NCBI GenBank assembly: GCA_963457665.1
Contig: OY735227.1
Span: 40,935,250-40,999,249, forward strand
Reading direction: 5' to 3'
Length of the DNA stretch: 64,000 nt
DNA from: Thysanoteuthis rhombus
Taxonomy: Eukaryota > Mollusca > Cephalopoda > Oegopsida > Thysanoteuthidae
Positions 22,090 to 33,255 of this stretch are shown piece by piece. The notes below the pieces were generated by a model. The model saw only the letters and a list, made by a program, of their open reading frames with translations. It was not told the DNA's origin and made no database searches. Positions within the stretch are counted from its first letter, which is position 1. Each line of letters begins with the position of its first letter. The position numbers and the translations under genes were made by a program.

Positions 22090-22440
22090 ATACTACATGT
22101 ACACAAGGATTTATTTCATTCTAATAGATAAATACATTTATGAAATTAACATTTCTCTACAGTGATTCGAAATCATGACCGAATGATTGGTAGCAAGTTT
22201 TCTCACCGAGTTAAATTGACAAGTTTAATGCATCAACGAAAATGCATGTAATAGATACGTGGGGGCTATTTTCAGTTAAATGAATAAATGCAGTCATACA
22301 AAAAATATTTTAATAACTTTTCATTTATTTTACATACAATAGAAAAGTTGCAGGAATGATCTTCAGTCGGAATATAAGTTAGAGTGGAGTTTAAGCGGCA
22401 ATAACCAGGCTTGTCAGTTGATATTAACACACTTAACCTG
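22090..22440 (-). repeat. SINE B head joined to family M
   Basis: A second minus-strand tRNA-like head (TTTAACTCGGTGAGAAAAC ... GGTCATGATTTCGAATCAC) lies at 22160-22222. Beyond it, 22310-22440 carries family M reversed (TTGCAGGAATGATCTTCAGTC). The order ATTTATTTCATTCTAATAG then ACATTTAT at 22110-22140 recurs at 49303-49335, again beside a tRNA head and family M. Confidence 0.55.
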
Positions 22441-22919
22441 TCAAATGGGTGAAATAGAAGATCATTTAGTGAAAATTGAGCCGATTGACTGACCCTCCTG
22501 ACTGACCCTCAGTTTAAATGTCGTGATTGGATTTTTTAGTGGCGGTGTCCTGAGCTAGCTAGTGCCCTTAATATGGCAACTACTGTCCCTACCGGGGTCT
22601 GCCTCATGTCTCGGCTCACAATTTGTGAGATAAACTTAGAGGCGACAAGTGGTGTCAGTTCATAGTTTCAAGCCTCTCTCTTCACCATTCTTGCTTACGA
22701 CATCTCGTATTCCCAAGCAGCCATTCGTCTGAGAGCTGATTGGCCTCGACGATGCGTAACATTGGTGATCCAATGTGATTCAATACTGCTTCCTTTTGTA
22801 ATTCTGTTTTCTATTGACTTATATGCATTTGGGAGATAATTGTTTGCCTTTAATATTTTTTTTAATAAATCATCCTTTGATTCTGTTCAGTTACTTGTAA
22901 GTATATCATGTGTATTACA
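22441..22919. other. Intergenic span
   Basis: No gene and no second copy of the local sequence recognised. Confidence 0.45.
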
Positions 22920-23065
22920 CGTATATCTTTACACAAATCACATGTATTTAGCAAAGACTATAAAAATACGTAATGAGCAGTTTGAAACGGGGTCTATATT
23001 TCACGTATGGTCTGGGCTTATTACCAGATTTGCTCGGGTCTGCATAAGACCAAGAAACATCAAAA
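22920..23065 (+). repeat. Family G repeat, single copy
   Basis: AATACGTAATGAGCAGTTTG, AACGGGGTCTATATTTCAC and GGTCTGGGCTTATTACCAG match the 15068-15487 units and the copy at 25310. Confidence 0.65.
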
Positions 23066-23149
23066 GCACAAACCAGACCGAACTCGGATTGAATCAGTGC
23101 AGGAAGCATTACAATCTACGTGACTTTTTATAAATCGTTCTAATTCTTT

Positions 23150-23400
23150 TATTCTGCTCTATTACTTGTTACATCGTGTATACTGAATGGCCTCGTGTTC
23201 CGTCTCTAGAGACAATGGAACGTTCTCTCCTGCGTATTGATATCCCAGGATGCCCCCCGTCACTAGAATTCGCTTTGCCCTCCGGGCTTGCTGATCTTGT
23301 CAAGAGGAAAGCAGGGAGCGATACGTTTGGTATCAGCTTGGCTGTAGGAGCTCCCGGAAAGACGTCTAATTGAGCCACCGGAGAGCTCCACTCTCAGGTC
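23150..23400 (+). repeat. Family E repeat
   Basis: TCCGTCTCTAGAGACAATGG, TATTGATATCCCAGGATGCC, ATCAGCTTGGCTGTAGGAGC, GGAAAGACGTCTAATTGAGC and GCTCCACTCTCAGG align with the other family E copies. Open frames exist on both strands across it but neither is conserved. Confidence 0.65.
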
Positions 23401-23689
23401 CTTCTCCTAAGTAATTTTTTAACCTAATACCCTTATTTCCCCCAGGGATGGGTTGGGGGGATCCCCTCCAGCTGGAAATCACTTTCTATCCAATAGTCCA
23501 TTCCAACCATTGCTTTTTAAACAAGTATCTATTGCAGTTTATCAAAGATAGACTCTTAACACTTAAAAGCAGTAGCAAGATTAACAACAGAAGACATCGA
23601 TCGATTGATTGAAACACAGGCCAATCGACGAAGAAGGACAAGATATTGACAATGTGTAAGAAAGAGAAAAAGAAAGAAAGAAGGGATGA
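23401..23689. other. Intergenic span
   Basis: No gene or repeat recognised. Confidence 0.45.
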
Positions 23690-23825
23690 AGACAAGCCTC
23701 ATTCCTGCAGGGCCAAACTCCACTTTTACTCCTTTTCCGACTTTTTTCTCTTGTATAAATTGCAAATGATGATTATAAAAAAAATATTTAGAAAAAGCAT
23801 TTTTTGTATTAATTATTCAATAGAA
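23690..23825 (+). repeat. Family M repeat
   Basis: ATTCCTGCAGGGCCAAACTCC followed by TTGTATAAATTGCAAATGATG aligns with 6405-6505 and the reversed copies. Confidence 0.5.
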
Positions 23826-23869
23826 TGAAATAAGCCCAGCATGATAAATTTTCATTAAAATCCAAGACT

Positions 23870-24010
23870 TGTCAATTTAGCTCAGTCAGTAAAACAGCCT
23901 GTCAGCAATCAGTTGGTTGTATGTCCCAATTACGGTGGATGAATGTGAATTTTACATATCAGTATTCATTCTTAATTTTGGTGAGGCTTGTTCTTGTTCT
24001 TGTTACGGTA
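23870..24010 (+). mobile_element. SINE family B
   Basis: TTTAGCTCAGTCAGTAAAAC (A box type), TTGGTTGTATGTCCCAATTAC (worn B region), CTTAATTTTGGTGAGGCTTG and GTTCTTGTTCTTGTTAC give a complete family B order. Confidence 0.75.
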
Positions 24011-25309
24011 GAAAAATAGAATTCAACTCTAGTTTTAGAGTTTGACAAAAGACTTTAGATTACGTGTCCGTATGAAATTAGGCATCGAGATAACAGCCAT
24101 TTATCAAGGTTAGCTTAGACTGGCACAAGGTCGCGATTTTGGGGCACCCAGTGAAGATCTAAATCACTACACAGGAATAATGGTCTCTGGGATAATTCGC
24201 CAATCATCAGGTGTTCTATGATATTTGCTGAGCTTAGCTCATTCGGGCTGAGGGCTACATATTTTCGATACCTGGTTAGGATCGAACACTTTCCACATGA
24301 GTGATGGTATTTGAAAATAGTTGGCTAAACTCCTCCGTGGCTCGGCTCTCACGTCAAATTGATGGTTTGGAAACTTTAAAAACTCAAAGACCCAAAGGTA
24401 AAAATAATGGCGGCCACCGGTTTTTTTTAGCGTTTGACTTTTAGATAGTAATTGATAACAACAATAAGCAACTTTTGACCTTAAAAAATATTGTACTTGA
24501 AATGGGTTGCATTCGATTAAATCCTTATGTATGACACAAGTCTGTTTACGGCAATTATGTTTATCAATAGTTGTTTGATTGTTGATGTTGTTCTCAATGT
24601 CAGGTTCGATATTTATCATCCTAATTCTCTTGTCTTCCTGTTCAACATTCAGTCGATTTCGTAGTTTAACTTCTGCGTACAACATCATGGAAGAAGTCTG
24701 CTCTCATACGTCAAATTGAACAAAAATAGCTCAGTGATATTAATTTTGAATTCATGGTATTAATCTAAATACTCAACAGCAGACACCCAACCATTATTTG
24801 ACGGAACCCCACGAGTTCACGGACTAAGTTACAAAACCATTATCAGAGTAAAGAATAGAGGGGTTTGGGGGAAAAAACTGACTAGCGTAGGAGAGCAGGG
24901 AAATGGACAAAGATGGATTGGAAGGAGGACGAGCCATGACAAATGGGGGTAGGGCAAGATAAAGAGGGGGAAGGGACCAGTTGGCTTGAATCTAGAACTC
25001 TGAGCGAGGAGAGGGGTTCTACACCCCTTGATTGAGGCAAACAAGGGACTTAAGAAAGGTATATTGATAGAGAGTCAAGGGGACCCTTTAGCACAAAATA
25101 CTGATATTTTCAAAAATATTCGTAAAATATGGTTACAGATAGATTCTCAGTTCAAAATCATAACAGTTCTCTACTTTATTGTCTTATATACATTTTGAAG
25201 AAAAAATGCTTGCCATTATTATTATTTACCTTCTATTTCCTTTATTCTGTTCTGTTACGTTCAAGTACATCAGGCACACTACGATAAATGTCTCGATATC
25301 TACCAATAA
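24011..25309. other. Intergenic span with a worn tRNA-like segment
   Basis: The minus strand at about 24290-24255 has GTGTTCGATCCTAACC, a B box type motif, so the 5' end of the 149-residue reverse frame at 24239-24688 overlaps a SINE remnant. That frame has no domain I know and I do not call it a gene. The rest is unique. Confidence 0.45.
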
Positions 25310-25430
25310 ATGAATCTTATGTATTTTGCACGGACTTCAAAAATACTTAATGAGCATTTTGGAATGTGGCCAATATTTACGATTTGGCCTTGGCCTATCA
25401 CCAGCTCTGCAGAGGTCTGAGAGAGGAAGA
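25310..25430 (+). repeat. Family G repeat, single copy
   Basis: CTTATGTATTTTGCACGGAC, AATACTTAATGAGCATTTTG and CTTGGCCTATCACCAGCTC parallel 22920-23065 and the tandem pair at 15068. Confidence 0.6.
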
Positions 25431-25439
25431 AGATTGATA

Positions 25440-25444
25440 GATAG

Positions 25445-25492
<48 letters not shown>

Positions 25493-25527
25493 TATATAGA
25501 TATATATATATATATATATAAAGAGAG

Positions 25528-25563
<36 letters not shown>

Positions 25564-25570
25564 CGATCGA
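25440..25570. repeat. (TA)n-(GATA)n microsatellite
   Basis: (TA)n broken by two GATA units, then GAGAGAAAGA, then eight GATA units and GATCGATC. Two minus-strand frames here are Tyr/Ile/Ser repeats. Confidence 0.9.
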
Positions 25571-25998
25571 TGGATAGAGAGAGCAGCCAGATATGATTCA
25601 TCAAGAGAAACTAACTCAGTGCGCATTTAGGCACCTGTCGTAGGGCAACGAACAACAAGCTAGTATGGACCCTCATTTGTAACGTATCCAATATATATGA
25701 CAATTGTCCACTTGTGGTCAGTTTTCAAGCGCTGGCAAAATCCAGGATTTCTAAAGTCGATTTTCAGAGCATATCACTTGGTTGACACAATCTTTTTTTC
25801 CTGGGATGGAGCGAAGTAGATATGAACAGATATAAACAAGAACAAGATAGACGAGATAGATATGAACGGACAGACGGATGATAACAGTTCAAGATATCAA
25901 AATAGATTAATATGGAATCAGATGGAAATTGATTGGATAAGTACCAACGAAACGGATTGAGTGGATAGATATTAACGGATTTGAATAGATATTGACAG
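25571..25998. other. Intergenic span rich in AGATA
   Basis: No gene. From 25810 to 25990 the sequence GATAGATATGAACAGA and close variants recur at irregular spacing, a decayed GATA-type satellite. Confidence 0.5.
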
Positions 25999-26160
<162 letters not shown>

Positions 26161-26237
26161 ATAGGGTAGATATGGACCTTGAATGAACAAGAAGATAACG
26201 TGGGGATAAAGCAGTTATTTGGGCCTTTTCTCCAAGT

Positions 26238-26585
26238 CATTTCGCTCAATGGGAAGAGCAACGCTACATTGAGCAGTAACCTTTCGGTCGCAGGTTCGAT
26301 TCCCACAACAGCCCAATTTTCTTTAATTGTTTATTCTATTTATGTTGTCTGGGTTATAAGTTGCATTATATCAAATTGAAACTTATTTGAAATGATCTAC
26401 CGATATTTTTTACGGTGAATGTACCATTTAGTGTAGACAACGTAAATAAAATAAACAATGAAAGAAAATGAGGCAGCTGCAGGGTTCGAACCAGTAACCA
26501 ATTCGGTAGCGTTGCTCTTACCGCTGGTAATGAAACGCCTAAATAATTGTTTCAACTCCATTTTGTACATCCATGGTCTATAACT
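26238..26585 (+). mobile_element. SINE family C, head-to-head palindrome
   Basis: The left half (26238-26395) has GGTCGCAGGTTCGATTCCC (B box), TTGTTTATTCTATTTATG and TTATTTGAAATGATCTACC. The right half (26395-26585) is a reversed copy: TAAATAAAATAAACAATG and GCAGGGTTCGAACCAGTAACC. The halves overlap around the central ATGATCTACCG ... GGTGAATGTACC. A (TA)n array starts about 35 bp downstream. Confidence 0.78.
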
Positions 26586-26618
26586 GCTGTATTAGTTTCT
26601 ATCAACACAACAATTATG

Positions 26619-26678
<60 letters not shown>
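26619..26678. repeat. (TA)n microsatellite
   Basis: About 29 TA units beside a SINE C palindrome. Confidence 0.93.
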
Positions 26679-26683
<5 letters not shown>

Positions 26684-26856
26684 AAAATAGGTAGGTAAAT
26701 TCTGCAATAAGGGTTGAATAAATTTTTTAAAAAGTGTAAAAAAAGGGAAGCAAAACTTTTTATGAATAGTAGTTTTCAATAAGCCTTATCAAAAACTAAT
26801 ATACCTCAAAACCATTACTAAAAAGTTTCGTTTTCCCTCTAATACACTTTTTTCAA

Positions 26857-26859
<3 letters not shown>

Positions 26860-26887
<28 letters not shown>

Positions 26888-27347
26888 CATATATATGTTA
26901 TAACCCCTGTCCAAATCATAGCCAGAACATTTTCAGTAACTTTTAAGGTTGATACCTATGTAGCTCCTTGACCCCACCACCCCTCCTTCTACACTATCCC
27001 AAACATACCAAAAAATCCACCTCCACAACACTACCCCCTACCTTGACACACTCTGCCCTCCCCAAGACCAACTGCTGCTGCTTTACCAAAATCCCAATAC
27101 CTGCTGGTCATTCTTACATTCAGCAGGAGGCCTCTAGTAGCCCTGACAACAAAACTTACCCTCAATGCATAGCCCCTGGCAGTGGACTCTGGTTCCACAT
27201 GGTACATTTTAATTCACACTCACACAACACACACCACTGATGATGGGAAGAATCCCGAAACATGTATGGACTATTGACATATAAGGATTAATAAACCTTA
27301 CCACCAAAAACTTCACTCTCGAGTCTGTCTCACTCTCTAAAGTACAC

Positions 27348-27400
<53 letters not shown>
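26860..27400 (+). mobile_element. Element between two (TA)n arrays with a hammerhead-like motif
   Basis: (TA)n at 26860-26896 and at 27350-27400 flank about 450 bp. The first 270 bp (26970-27240) are rich in C and A on the plus strand and poor in G. The 90-residue frame there is Pro/Thr/Ser-rich and looks incidental. The last 100 bp hold a CTGATGA-hairpin-GAAAC motif (see 27234-27269) and the sequence ATTAATAAACCTTACC, which carries the poly(A) signal AATAAA at 27290-27295. The A/C bias and the AATAAA suggest a transcribed retroelement 3' end. The family is not recognised. Confidence 0.5.
27234..27269 (+). ncRNA. Hammerhead-ribozyme-like core
   Basis: CTGATGA at 27237-27243 and GAAA at 27257-27260 are the two invariant boxes of hammerhead ribozymes. 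Stem I could be CCA (27234-27236) with TGG (27267-27269). Stem II could be GGGA (27245-27248) with TCCC (27253-27256). Stem III could be the self-complementary ACATGT (27260-27265), which would need two molecules, as in dimeric hammerheads of some retroelements. The predicted cut falls after A27266 in a GTA triplet. One extra base, T27244, between CTGATGA and stem II departs from the canonical core. Activity is inference only. Confidence 0.45.
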
Positions 27401-27403
<3 letters not shown>

Positions 27404-27970
27404 TAGATAGATAGATAGATAGATAGAAAGAAAGATAGATAGATAATGAATACATCTAAATACATATATAAGAACAGGTTGAGATCGATAGAATGGGTTC
27501 AAGAGAAATTTTAAGATAGCACGAAGGAAACTGGCATAAGTCAGCTGGTGCGTATCCCCATTCCGTATAATTATGGGGGGTGGGGAGACAAAGAGATGTT
27601 GGGGACTGCGTGCGTAACAGAAGAGGGAATTTGACAAATGCTGGTGACAGAGCTCGACTGCACGATGAATTGTTTGTGACCGAGAAGATATAATAAGATT
27701 GTTATTGACTTGTTTTTTTTTTGGTTTGTTTGTTTGTTTTTTTGCACCGCACTCAGAGGAACCAACTCGTCAGTGAGGTTGCGACACAGCAAGCTGTCTC
27801 GATCTAGTCATCTCTCCTCGTGAATGGGATATGAGTGATGTAGAGGGTATTCAGTCCTATCAGTCCCATCAGTAGAACTGAAGATCTATCTATCTATCTA
27901 TGTTCATTTCTTTCTTTCTTAACTTTCTTTCTTTTTCCTTTGTTTGTTTCTTTCTTTCTTGGGTAGTCTC
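27401..27970. other. Intergenic span with GATA tail and CTTT tracts
   Basis: (GATA)n continues from the preceding (TA)n array to about 27445. CTTTCTTT tracts lie at 27905-27960. No gene. Confidence 0.5.
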
Positions 27971-28289
27971 AGTCATTAGGAATGCGTCTCTCACAGAGTA
28001 AACAAGCTCACTGAATAGCGTCTTACTGCCGACTGAATAACCCAATGTGAGACTGTCTGTTCAAACAAGTCCTCTCTGATTGGTTTGCTAGGTCACACCA
28101 AGGAACCGATTCTCAGGCTATTTAAAATGGTCAGAAACCTTTCGGGTAGACCTTGTATCCTTTTTTTAAAAAAACTAATTTGCTAGAGTCACTTATTAAA
28201 TGATTGATAGTTTCATCTCTGATTCTGAACGGATGACATTTGTTATTTCGTTAAACCTTGTCTATTTTGACATCAACGCAATTCATTTA
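27971..28289. other. Intergenic span
   Basis: Nothing recognised. Confidence 0.45.
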
Positions 28290-28830
28290 GCTTAAATTAA
28301 GAGAGAAAGAAAAGACAGAATAGAAAAATAGAAAGGAAGAAAGAAAGAAAGAAAGAGAGAGAGAGAAAGGAGGGGAGAGAAATAAGAATGAAAGAAAGAC
28401 AGAAAAAGAGAAATGGGAGAAAAACAAAAGGGAAAGCGGTGGAAAGAACGTAAAGAAGAAGGAAAGGAAGGTAGAGAGGAACGGGAAGGAGAAGAAGAAG
28501 CAAAATAGAACGAAAAATGAAGAAAAATGAAAAAAATAAAAATGAAGGAAAATGAAAATGAAAAAAAGAAAAAGAATAAAATGGAAAATAAAGAAATAAA
28601 AGAAAAAGAGAAAGAAAGAAACAGGAAGAAAAAGAAATAAAAAAAAAGAAAGGAAGAGGAAAAATAAAAAAAAGAAAAGAGGAAGAAAATTTAATAAGAA
28701 AATAGAAGAAAAAGAAAGAAAAAGAAAAAAAGAATGAGAAACGAATTCGAAAAGGGGAAAGGTAACGAAGAAGTGAAAAAAACATAAAAGAGAAAGTTGA
28801 AAGGAAGAAAAATGTAGAAGAAGAAATAAG
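28290..28830. repeat. Purine-rich (GAAA)n tract, 540 bp
   Basis: Almost pure A/G on the plus strand with GAAAGAAAG cores. The two overlapping 200-residue reverse frames are Phe/Ser/Leu runs created by this tract and are not genes. Confidence 0.88.
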
Positions 28831-28919
28831 GAAAAATGAGGGCAGCCATGTTTTTTTACGGGTTTTATTTTGGTTTGGATAATGTGACATAGCCCGTCCC
28901 CCTTCAAACCGAGTAAGTC

Positions 28920-29060
28920 CTACTTTTTATGCTGAATGCTTAACAGGTAGGCATTGAGTAACATTTTGGAAGTCTTTGGTATGGCTTGGCCATGGATTGA
29001 ACCTACGATCTACCAAACTGGAGTCGAGCACTATACCACGTAGTCACGGTGTTGGAGTCA
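28920..29060 (-). mobile_element. tRNA-derived SINE head
   Basis: On the minus strand, GACTACGTGGTATAGTGC (A box type) is followed after about 30 bases by GTAGGTTCAATCCATGG (B box type). The body beyond it is not one of the other families listed here. Confidence 0.6.
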
Positions 29061-29164
29061 AATTGCAGCGATTGAAGACAAGCAAGACGAGAAACCGGAA
29101 ATTCTGATTATTTTGAGAACGTATAATCATAGAAAGGCGAGCCTTTTGTCAACCAAGAAAAAAT
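29061..29164. other. Intergenic span
   Basis: Nothing recognised. Confidence 0.45.
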
Positions 29165-29560
29165 ACAGGTTTGTTTAGTCACTCAATGAAAACTATCACG
29201 CGACCAACGTCCTCTCGCAGCACGCCATGTGGGGGTGATCAATTACAAATTGGGAAAAAATGATAATCAATGAATGGGTTACTTCGTTTGCCTTTTGCTA
29301 GGTAGTGATCACGAAAAAAAAGTCCGGATTTAAAAGGAAAAAAGGTGTGAAAACTGACGGAAATAAACTAAGGGGTTAATTTAGTTGGAACTTAAATTGG
29401 AAATTGAACCCCCACTAAAAACCCATTTGGAAGGAAGTTTAACATCATCGGTGCTGCTTGTACGTGTGATAGCTAGCCAACCGAAGCAAATCAAAGACTG
29501 GAGAAACCTATGCTGACAGTTTGGCGGACAGTTTTGGTTGACGGTTTCTAAAATTCAATG
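29165..29560 (+). repeat. Family D repeat
   Basis: GGTTTGTTTAGTCACTCAATG, CACGCCATGTGGGGGTGATC, GTTGGAACTTAAATTGG, AACCCATTTGG and GAAACCTATGCTGACAGTTT follow in family D order. Confidence 0.72.
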
Positions 29561-29939
29561 TGCAAGAGTTAACACTTTTATTTGAAAAAAAAAATCACAA
29601 GAAAAATCAGCTAGTGCGTCTTAACCCTTTACTTAAAAAAAATTACATTGAATTGGGAAATATGATATTGGATTACATAGTTTGTTATTTTGGATAATTT
29701 AGATATGAAATGATGCCTCTAACCCCAAATGAAAATTACTGAATTTTCTCATTTTTTAGGGGCTTTAATTTATCTCGTCTTGAGAGTTGAAAACGGATTA
29801 TTTGACACAAACATAGTTGATTAAAGGATGAAGAAAAGAAAAAAGAAAAAAAAGAAAAAGAGATTAGAGAGTGAGAAAGACAGAGACAAAGAGAGTAAGA
29901 GACGCTATATATATTGACATAAACGTGCACACATACACA

Positions 29940-29986
<47 letters not shown>

Positions 29987-30344
29987 TAATTATATACATA
30001 TAATTAGTTATTACACCTAATCTTGACCCATCCTCTGACTGACTGACTCACCTTATTTTGACTAACTGACACAGGTACGATCAGCCTCGCCTTTCCCACC
30101 TGCTAAGCTTATCGGAATCACACAACCTAATAGCTTTGTTTCCTCATTTTATTCCTTGGCCCAAAACATGTAAATAGTAAAAAGTTTCTTTGCAACTGCT
30201 GCAGATGTTCCTATGAAGAAGTTTGGAGAACCAACGATATGCATAAAAGCCTGTCTGCGTGATAATGAAAATCTTTGAGATGTAAAACTTGTTTTTTTTT
30301 TCTTTTTCGCTTTCCTATTGTCAAATTTTCACTGTATGTACGTA
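29561..30344. other. Intergenic span with (TA)n
   Basis: (TA)n at 29940-29980 follows an A/G-rich stretch at 29828-29905. No gene recognised. Confidence 0.5.
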
Positions 30345-30505
30345 TATTATAATTTGTTATATCATATTGAAATGATCTCCCGTTATTACTCAATGAACGT
30401 ATCATTCGGCTTAGACAATCAAAGAAAATGAGGTTGATAGGGTAGCTGCTCCATAGGCCAAATGATACACTCACCATGTAATAATGGGAGATCATTTCAA
30501 TAAAG
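30345..30505. mobile_element. Family C fold-back remnant
   Basis: TTGAAATGATCTCCCGTTATT at 30367 and, reversed, AATAATGGGAGATCATTTCAA ending near 30500 are inverted copies of the SINE C 3' body. Between them lie CATTCGGCTTAGACAA and AGGCCAAATGATACAC. The tRNA part is gone, leaving a hairpin of about 65 bp per arm. Confidence 0.65.
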
Positions 30506-31680
30506 AAATGGATACATAATCCAAAAGAAATAATTATGTATAGCCTTATATATATATATATATATTGCTTACTTTTTTCCTCTGGTGAAACTAGTTAGGA
30601 TATATAGAAATTAAATGAAATCATTTTTACAGTCACTTCTGTCAGTTCGTCACACACACGCACACACACACACACACACATGCACACACACACACATACA
30701 CACACACACATATATATGTAAATATATATATCAAGTATGTATAAAAATTGACTGGCTCTGTCAATGATTCTTCTATTGAACACTGACGCAGCTTAACCAA
30801 ATTTGGTATGCATATTGGACCTAGGGAAAGAACTTGGTGTATTTGGTAAAAAAAAAACAAAACTGAAGGGTTTTAGAGATTTTTTGTGGGTCTGTCTCCC
30901 AGATTACTGACAGTTCATTTGGTCGACACCGATTGGTCGTTTATGAATTCGTAAAAAAAAACAAGGGAAGACAATTTGTGCACCTCTGTTTTATAGCTCA
31001 TGATCACCAGTGGTCATTTTCTAAAAACTCAGTGCGATGGAGGTATAGTTTCGATTTATGAAAAAAAACTTCTATTGTAGTATTTGCAAATGTATTATCT
31101 ATTAACAGCAAGATTTAGTATTTACAAAATAAATCGTTTAGTAGATTTATGAAGGGAAAAAGCATTTTTATGTACGATCGTATATGCACAGACACACGCT
31201 CGTTTGTTGATTGAATATCGTACATAAAATTCATCTTTCCCTTCATAAACCTTGTATACGATACATCTTTTATATACTAAATTTTAATGTAAATAAATAG
31301 TTCTTTCACAATAGATGCTTGTTTTTCCTCGTAAATCGTAAGCATACCCCCATGGCACTGATTTGAGAGGGAAAAAAGTCACCCGATATTTTTGTAAATA
31401 ATAAACTATGAAACAAATGCTCTCGAATAATCTTCTTTTATTGTCCAAATCGACCAATCGGTCAATAATCCGAGATTTGGAGAGTTGAATGCCACGGTGT
31501 AACTCTAAACCCTCACTTTTCGTCCAATATACATGTATACATATATATATCCGACAGGTCACCGTTGAGTAATATGGCCTTTCCCAAAAGAAGTGGGGGG
31601 ACCTTCCGTAGGAACTAGCCTGATAGGGTGGTGTTCAGCCATTCATGCCTTTCTAAAGGGCATTAATGATGAAAAAAAAA
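30506..31680. other. Intergenic span with CA and TA arrays
   Basis: (TA)n at 30546-30565 and (CA)n/(TA)n at 30650-30735. The rest is unique and without a recognised gene. Confidence 0.5.
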
Positions 31681-31689
31681 CAAAACAAA

Positions 31690-31750
31690 AAAAACAAACA
31701 GTCTCAGTCGGGATTCGAACGCGGTTTGCCGTGTCCATTCTTGATAAACC
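31690..31750 (-). mobile_element. Worn tRNA-like SINE head
   Basis: Minus strand: GCGTTCGAATCCCGACTG is a good B box, preceded by AATGGACACGGCAAACC. An A-rich stretch (AAAACAAAACAAAAAAAAC) lies at the 3' side on this strand. The body is too worn to place. Confidence 0.45.
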
Positions 31751-32989
31751 TTGAAAAAAAAATTGGAACAGGAGGCAAAAACGTGAGTCGTTGAGGATTC
31801 ACCTTGTTTTGACTCGCCCCTGAACGCGCAAGGCTAATCTCATCAACAGAACGCTTTTAAAAACGGTGTTTACAAACACGCAAATTATTGTTTAAAACTA
31901 TAATAATTAAAGGAAGCGAAACAAAAATGGTGAATGTGATTTTTAGTAGGAATAAAATGATTGAGTGAAAATACCACCCATCCACGTGTTCAGATATTTG
32001 TTCATTCTACTGTGAATGAAAGAAAATACAAGTCTTGGTAATCGTTGAACAAAATCAGGCGCCACGCTAGCTTCGCCCAAACGAACGGTTGTTCACACCA
32101 GAGCGTGACTCTCCAGGCACACACGGGATCGGATCGGTTAAGAATGATTTTGAACTTTCGGGGATGAAAGGCGAAGAAAAGACTTTTCTTCTCTCTCTTT
32201 CATCCCCCCAAAATGTCACCGTCATGCCTGAAACGTCAGTGGTGTATCACAAAAAATTAGCGTCAAATTGTCTCGTTTATCAATATTGCCTTGTGCTTTC
32301 AATCCTATTTTAAGATTTTTTAAAAATCGGATCGTTTCAATATTTTGAAGAGAAAGGAAAATAAATTGAAAACCGAGGGGAAAGCATTGTAAGACTCACA
32401 GCAAAATGGATTTAATAAACTTGAAAGCATGCGTTCATATATGCCACCATAGAGACAAACAGTATTAGCTTCAGTATGGTTGCTTAATTCTTGGGCTTTC
32501 AAATAGTCTCTGCAATAAGTACTTTCTCACGTTTCATTTCCATATGGGGAGTTTTATTTAGGCCTGTTTAACACAAACAAAGTTGAAGCAAATTCTGAAC
32601 AAAGAAATAGCTTCAAACATTTGTCACGAATATCTTTGACGTATCAGTTGACTTGTTTCTTTTATCAAATTCTTAATTCTTGATATTTACTCGTTTGCTT
32701 CGATTGGGACCGTGTCAAATGGAAAGAAATGGAGATTCGTTCTGATAACCCATTTCTTTACACACTTTAGGGTTAATTATATACTCGTGATATTCCCATC
32801 TTCATGATGACTCAAAGAAGGAGCAGTTTTCGATTATTAGTTCTAATGATGATCTATTTGAAAAACAAAAGTTGGTGAGCATTGTCAGCAACATGGAACG
32901 CGCACAAACCATGTGCTACCAAATAATTTCTAGGAGAAGTTACCTACAGTAATAACGAATGATATCAAGACCCACAAGTTGATAGCGTA
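31751..32989. other. Intergenic span
   Basis: No gene or repeat recognised. The 74-residue frame at 32089-32313 and the 60-residue reverse frame at 32320-32502 show no domain. Confidence 0.45.
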
Positions 32990-33255
32990 AGCTTATGTTC
33001 TGTATTAATTAGAAACTGGAATAAAACCAGTAAAAGCAGCCGGTAAAATATATCAGTGTTTAGTAAAGGTGAGAAATTAGTGATCATCCTGCTCAAAAGT
33101 GGTTCAGGAGGTTTTCAAATGAAAACTTGTCTCTTGAAGATGCACACCGTAGAGGATGCTCGAAAAGTATTTGTGATGACGAACTGAGGACTCGTGTTGA
33201 ATCTAACCCGCTTCAAACTTTTGAGATGTTTGCATTAAGGTTTAATATAAGTGAT
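32990..33255 (+). pseudogene. Mariner transposase N-terminal fragment
   Basis: Reading across a frame change, the plus strand gives ETGIKPVKAAGKIYQCL (first helix-turn-helix region), then AQKWFRRFSNENLSLEDAHR (the WFxRF...LEDxxR linker of mariner transposases), then DDELRTRVESNPLQTFEM (second DNA-binding helix region). Mariner transposases carry these in this order before the catalytic domain. No catalytic residues remain: the fragment stops where SINE F begins. It is not related to the element at 37794-38691 closely enough to be the same insertion. Confidence 0.7.

Noticed and set aside
24239..24688. 149-residue reverse open frame, the longest not made of simple sequence
   Set aside because: No domain recognised, composition fits AT-rich noise, and its end overlaps a B-box-like SINE remnant.
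32200..32270. GAAACGTC sequence as a ribozyme cleavage region
   Set aside because: No CTGATGA box at a workable distance upstream.
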